Assembly: GCA_025331125.1 (NCBI GenBank)
Contig: JAOALB010000122.1
Span: 1 to 64,000 of the forward strand
Length of the DNA: 64,000 bases
Source: Mycogone perniciosa
Lineage: Eukaryota > Ascomycota > Sordariomycetes > Hypocreales > Hypocreaceae
Reading direction: 5' to 3'
The notes under the pieces: generated by a model
Database searches by the model: none
Seen by the model: the letters and a program-made list of their open reading frames with translations, nothing else
What the model was told of the DNA's origin: nothing
Part shown: positions 60,823-64,000 of the stretch, in pieces
Numbering within the stretch: the stretch's first letter is position 1
Layout: each line of letters begins with the position of its first letter
Program-made: the position numbers and the translations under genes

Positions 60823-62814
60823 TCATCGCGGTGTTGGATCCTCCTCCATCAAGCATGCATTCTCCAGCATGTTGGTCCATTTTCCACTAGTGCCTGCGTG
60901 GCTATGCTTCAGATGCTGGCGGAAGTGATCAGCTCTGTAAAACTTCTTTGAAGAGTTACATTCCCGAAACTTGTGCACCTCCTGAAGGTGTCGAATCCGC
61001 TCGTCCCAATCCTGGTCGGTGGCGTGCCTCAATGAAATGCCGCCATTCATGGCACCAGCGCTGGCCCCATGCCCGGAGCGAGGAAATTCCTCGCCACAGT
61101 AGCCACATGCATCGGCCGAGCCAGGGTGAGTTGTCGATTCGTGAAACGCCCGATGGTAGCCTGAGAGAGCTGAACAAGACCATGAATGGCGGCGTACGTG
61201 CAGTGAGTTTTGATGGCGCTCGGCCTCATTTTTGTTCTTGAAGCGGTTACCGCAGAAGCTGCATTCATATTGCTTCTCAGCTTCATGTGTGCTAGGAAGT
61301 TGTTAGCATTGGTCTAAAATATGATTGTGAAAATGATGTTCCCCCCTTTCGGTGGAAACACCTATGGCCTGGACTCACCTAAGCTCTTCAGCTGTCTCAA
61401 ACTTCTTGGGCTTCTTAGGGCAACATTCGCACATGAAGAACCCTTGAAACTTGGCACCACCAGTCTTTTGCATTTCCAGCTTCCTGGGACTTGCGCCGGA
61501 TGCCGTCCTCGCATGCATTGGTGCTCTGGTTGAGACAGAGGTCCTGGGGCTGGGGTTCAGAGACGAAGGCGAATTGTATGGTGACGTGCACGACGTCGGA
61601 GAGGGACCACCCGGCGAGATTCCACCCGGAGAGCGGTGCCCGAAGGAGCTCGCAGTGGTGCTGGCCGAGGTTGGAATAGAGATGGTAGACATGAAAAAGT
61701 TGGAGCGCGAAGGAGCGCTAGACAAAACCGAGAGCGGAGCGGCGGATAAACGGGGTGTGGGAGAACCACGAGATGCTCCATCACGGCGACGCAAAGCGTC
61801 AGTCTGGCCAGTCATAGTATGAAGACCAAGGTCATCCGAAGCAGGACTAGCCGCTCGCCTCTTCTGTCCTGCACCTGTATAAGGCTCCTCAATGTGTAAC
61901 CTCCTCAGCGATGACGTCTCCTCAATCTCCATGTCATCGGCAAAGCTGCCATGCGCAGACGCATCATCACTATTGTTTCTTCTTGACCGGCCTCGTGGTG
62001 AGCGATCCATGTCCGCACCATCGACCGGTGACCGGTGATCCATCGGAGTGTGGTGAAACGGGGTCGATCGGGGTGATGCAGCAGCGAAGGTGGGTGAATC
62101 CCGCAGTTGGTGGTCATAGGGAACACGGCTGTGGATGGGAAGCTGGAAGGGCATGTTGAGGGTGGGAACGAATCTGCTGTCGGGCTGAGCCCTTCTGGCA
62201 AGATCGCTTACCGAAGAAGTAAGCAGGGAGCGTGGAGGCGACTTCTCCATCGTCCGAATAGGATCTAGCTTCTTCTTCATGCTATCGCCATGCAGATCGG
62301 CAGCAGATAGGAACTGGAATTTGTTATGGTGAAGTCCGAACTCGGCTGGGAGGGAATCGCGGGACCTAGAATGCCAATGTTAGCCCACTGTGGAGGACAG
62401 TCCGCGTTATCCTCATAGGCAGGGGAAGTCAAACCTCTCATTTGAGGCATAGCTAGCGTAACCTTCATCGCCACTAAAGTTGCCTGTGTCCCTCCTCCTG
62501 AAGCTTGATCTATCATCCAAACAAGACGGGCTCATACTGCCAGAGCCACTGGCTAAGGATGAGCCTCGGGAGAAATCCCTTCGATCTCTCTTCATGTCTT
62601 CGAGGTATTGTGTCTGGGGCTCGCCGAATGGCAGGATCCGCGGAGGCGGTAGCGGAGGGGGGACGTCGTCTCGCGAATCGATGCCAGGTATTGACACGGC
62701 CGGACTCCGTGCAAAAGGAACACCTTGGTCTCGGAAGCGATTGGAGCCGGAGCCAGGTACAATGATACTCGGAAGGGGAGGGGGGACCTCTCTATATTGT
62801 GGCGGGTAGGCCAT
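60823..62814 (-). CDS. C2H2 zinc-finger transcription regulator, 611 aa
   Basis: Exons 62435-62814, 61379-62365 and 60823-61291, with introns GTTTGA..CTAAC..TCTAG (69 bp) and GTGAGT..GCTAAC..CCTAG (87 bp). The N-terminal 430 residues are Ser/Pro-rich and disordered (starts MAYPPQYREVPPPLP), with KKRR-type basic patches (GQKRRAAS). A Cys/His-rich block spans the second splice: CECCPKKPKKF..., then C466-SF-C469...H482-x4-H487, then a C-terminal fungal module with CGYCGEEFPRSG, RIRHLQEVHKFREC and KKFYRADHFRQHLKHSHAGTSG. This combination recurs in uncharacterised filamentous-fungus C2H2 proteins. It probably binds DNA in the nucleus; targets are unknown. Confidence 0.9.
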
Positions 62815-64000
62815 AACGACGTGGTTTGGTATGCCGATGCGCGAGACTCGTTGGGGTGTCGAGAGGCGAGGCCAAGATGAGCATTGGCAGAATGATGGAA
62901 AGGGTTGCTGTAGCTATACGTCCATTCGAGTCATGGAAATGCCGACTGGAAGGCGAGTAGTGTCACAGACAGTTGGTATGAAGTAGATGCCGGGTCTGCT
63001 CCTTCGATTGCCTCGGCTGGAGTCGAATTTGCCTTCTGGAGAAGCGACGTAGGTTGGAATTCGGCGTGGTGGCGATAATAATGCCGTTGTATTCGCGTCA
63101 ACCAGCCACAAACACACCAATGTGTGGCAAAGCTAGAGAAACAAGCAAAGAGAAGAAGCTTCACGGAGAAGAAGAAAAAATAGAGTGCGAATGGGATAGA
63201 GCATGCAACCAAGACAAATGATACACAGAAGGCGCTAGACCAAGGGTATAAAGTCTTCAGATAATAGACACTCCCAATAATATAAAGTAAGCGAGAGGCA
63301 GGAGTTATAAAAAAAAAAAGAATAAAAAAATAAAAGAGGTAGGCGGAGTAAAAGCAGAAGAGGTGTTGGGAACGAAGAATAAGGTTGGTTTTTTGTTGCC
63401 CGTGCCAGAAAGAAGTGGAGTGGGAATAGAAGGGTGGCCAGAACAGCAGCACAGGCAGAGGGCGTGGCTGCAAAGACAGCTTTCCGTGGTTCAAGCAAGC
63501 CCGCTGCGTAGGTGGTGGGCAAGTTGTTGGTTGGATGATGACGGTGGGTTATCAGCGCCGACAGCGATCCCGTCTCCCTCTTCGTCTTCCTCGTCTTCTT
63601 TCTCTTCTTCTCTTCTCAGTTGTTTCTCCTGTGTAGTCGTTCGATCGTCGAAGACGCCGCTGGCCGAGAGACAGAGAGACGGAGGTACGAGTAGAGATCG
63701 ATCTTGAGGGACGATGCCGTCAGAGGATAGACAGCGAGAGACGAGGCGAGGGAGAAGCGCACGTAAAGGTCTTTAAAGGGCCGAGAGAGAGCGAGCATGA
63801 GGCACGACCAGCCTTATTAGAGACGAGCAGAGGGGCGTGTGCATGGCGCTCTGATTCCCTGGCCACGGGTCCAGGTCCAGGTCCAGGTCCAGGTCCAGGT
63901 CCAAGTTCAGGAGAGGGGGATGAGAGGAGAGGAGAGAGGAGTGAGTGGAGGTGTACTCGTAGTGTGAGCGAGAAGCGTTCCCAGAGGATCGGTTTGGGTA
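62815..64000. other. Upstream region of the C2H2 regulator gene
   Basis: About 1.2 kb to the window edge. Contains A/T-rich stretches near 63,290-63,340, pyrimidine-rich tracts near 63,560-63,620 and a (CCAGGT)n repeat. Probably promoter and long 5' leader; no gene supported. Confidence 0.5.
63868..63903. repeat. (CCAGGT)n hexanucleotide repeat
   Basis: About six CCAGGT units, perfect over five. Each unit contains a CAG/GT-like junction, but it lies in non-coding upstream DNA. Confidence 0.9.

Overview
The window is nuclear DNA of a filamentous ascomycete, most likely Eurotiales (Aspergillus/Penicillium relatives). This is inferred from the gene set (orthologs of Vps60, FWD-1, Cdc24, Mrp10, Rtt106, Vfa1 and Yvh1), from short introns of about 40-90 bp with GT..AG ends and CTAAC-type branch sites, from AT-rich mutated repeat DNA, and from many copies of the short palindrome TACGGAGTAC between genes. 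No rRNA, tRNA, CRISPR array or intact transposon was recognised.

Region 1 (1-13.4 kb) is gene-poor. It opens with an (ATAA)n tract inside a block of about 2.5 kb that is extremely AT-rich and almost free of CpG, resembling a RIP-mutated repeat. A quiet accessory stretch follows. In it sit two small paralogous genes on the minus strand (6.7-7.0 and 11.0-11.2 kb). Each encodes a signal peptide in exon 1 and, after one phase-0 intron, a series of KR-E... units. These look like Kex2-processed repeat peptide precursors, of the kind that yields pheromones or ribosomal peptide products. They lie in a diverged direct duplication and are the most interesting item here. No modifying enzyme is visible beside them.

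Region 2 (13.4-19.1 kb) holds a conserved unknown protein, a DUF3292-type membrane protein gene broken by an in-frame stop and a frameshift, a metallo-beta-lactamase-fold protein and a small unknown protein. Region 3 (19.1-30 kb) is mostly long intergenic DNA with a small unknown gene, a 2-oxoglutarate/Fe(II) oxygenase and an unknown ORF directly behind it. Region 4 (30-64 kb) is housekeeping: a large Ser/Pro-rich unknown protein, vps60 (ESCRT-III), an F-box/WD40 protein like FWD-1, cdc24 (Cdc42 GEF), mrp10 (mitoribosome), rtt106 (histone chaperone), vfa1 (Vps4 partner), yvh1 (dual-specificity phosphatase) and a C2H2 zinc-finger regulator.

No gene cluster is evident: these genes act separately in endosomal sorting, polarity, chromatin, translation and ubiquitin-dependent turnover. 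Exon limits were read by eye from splice signals and reading frame and have not been checked against transcripts.
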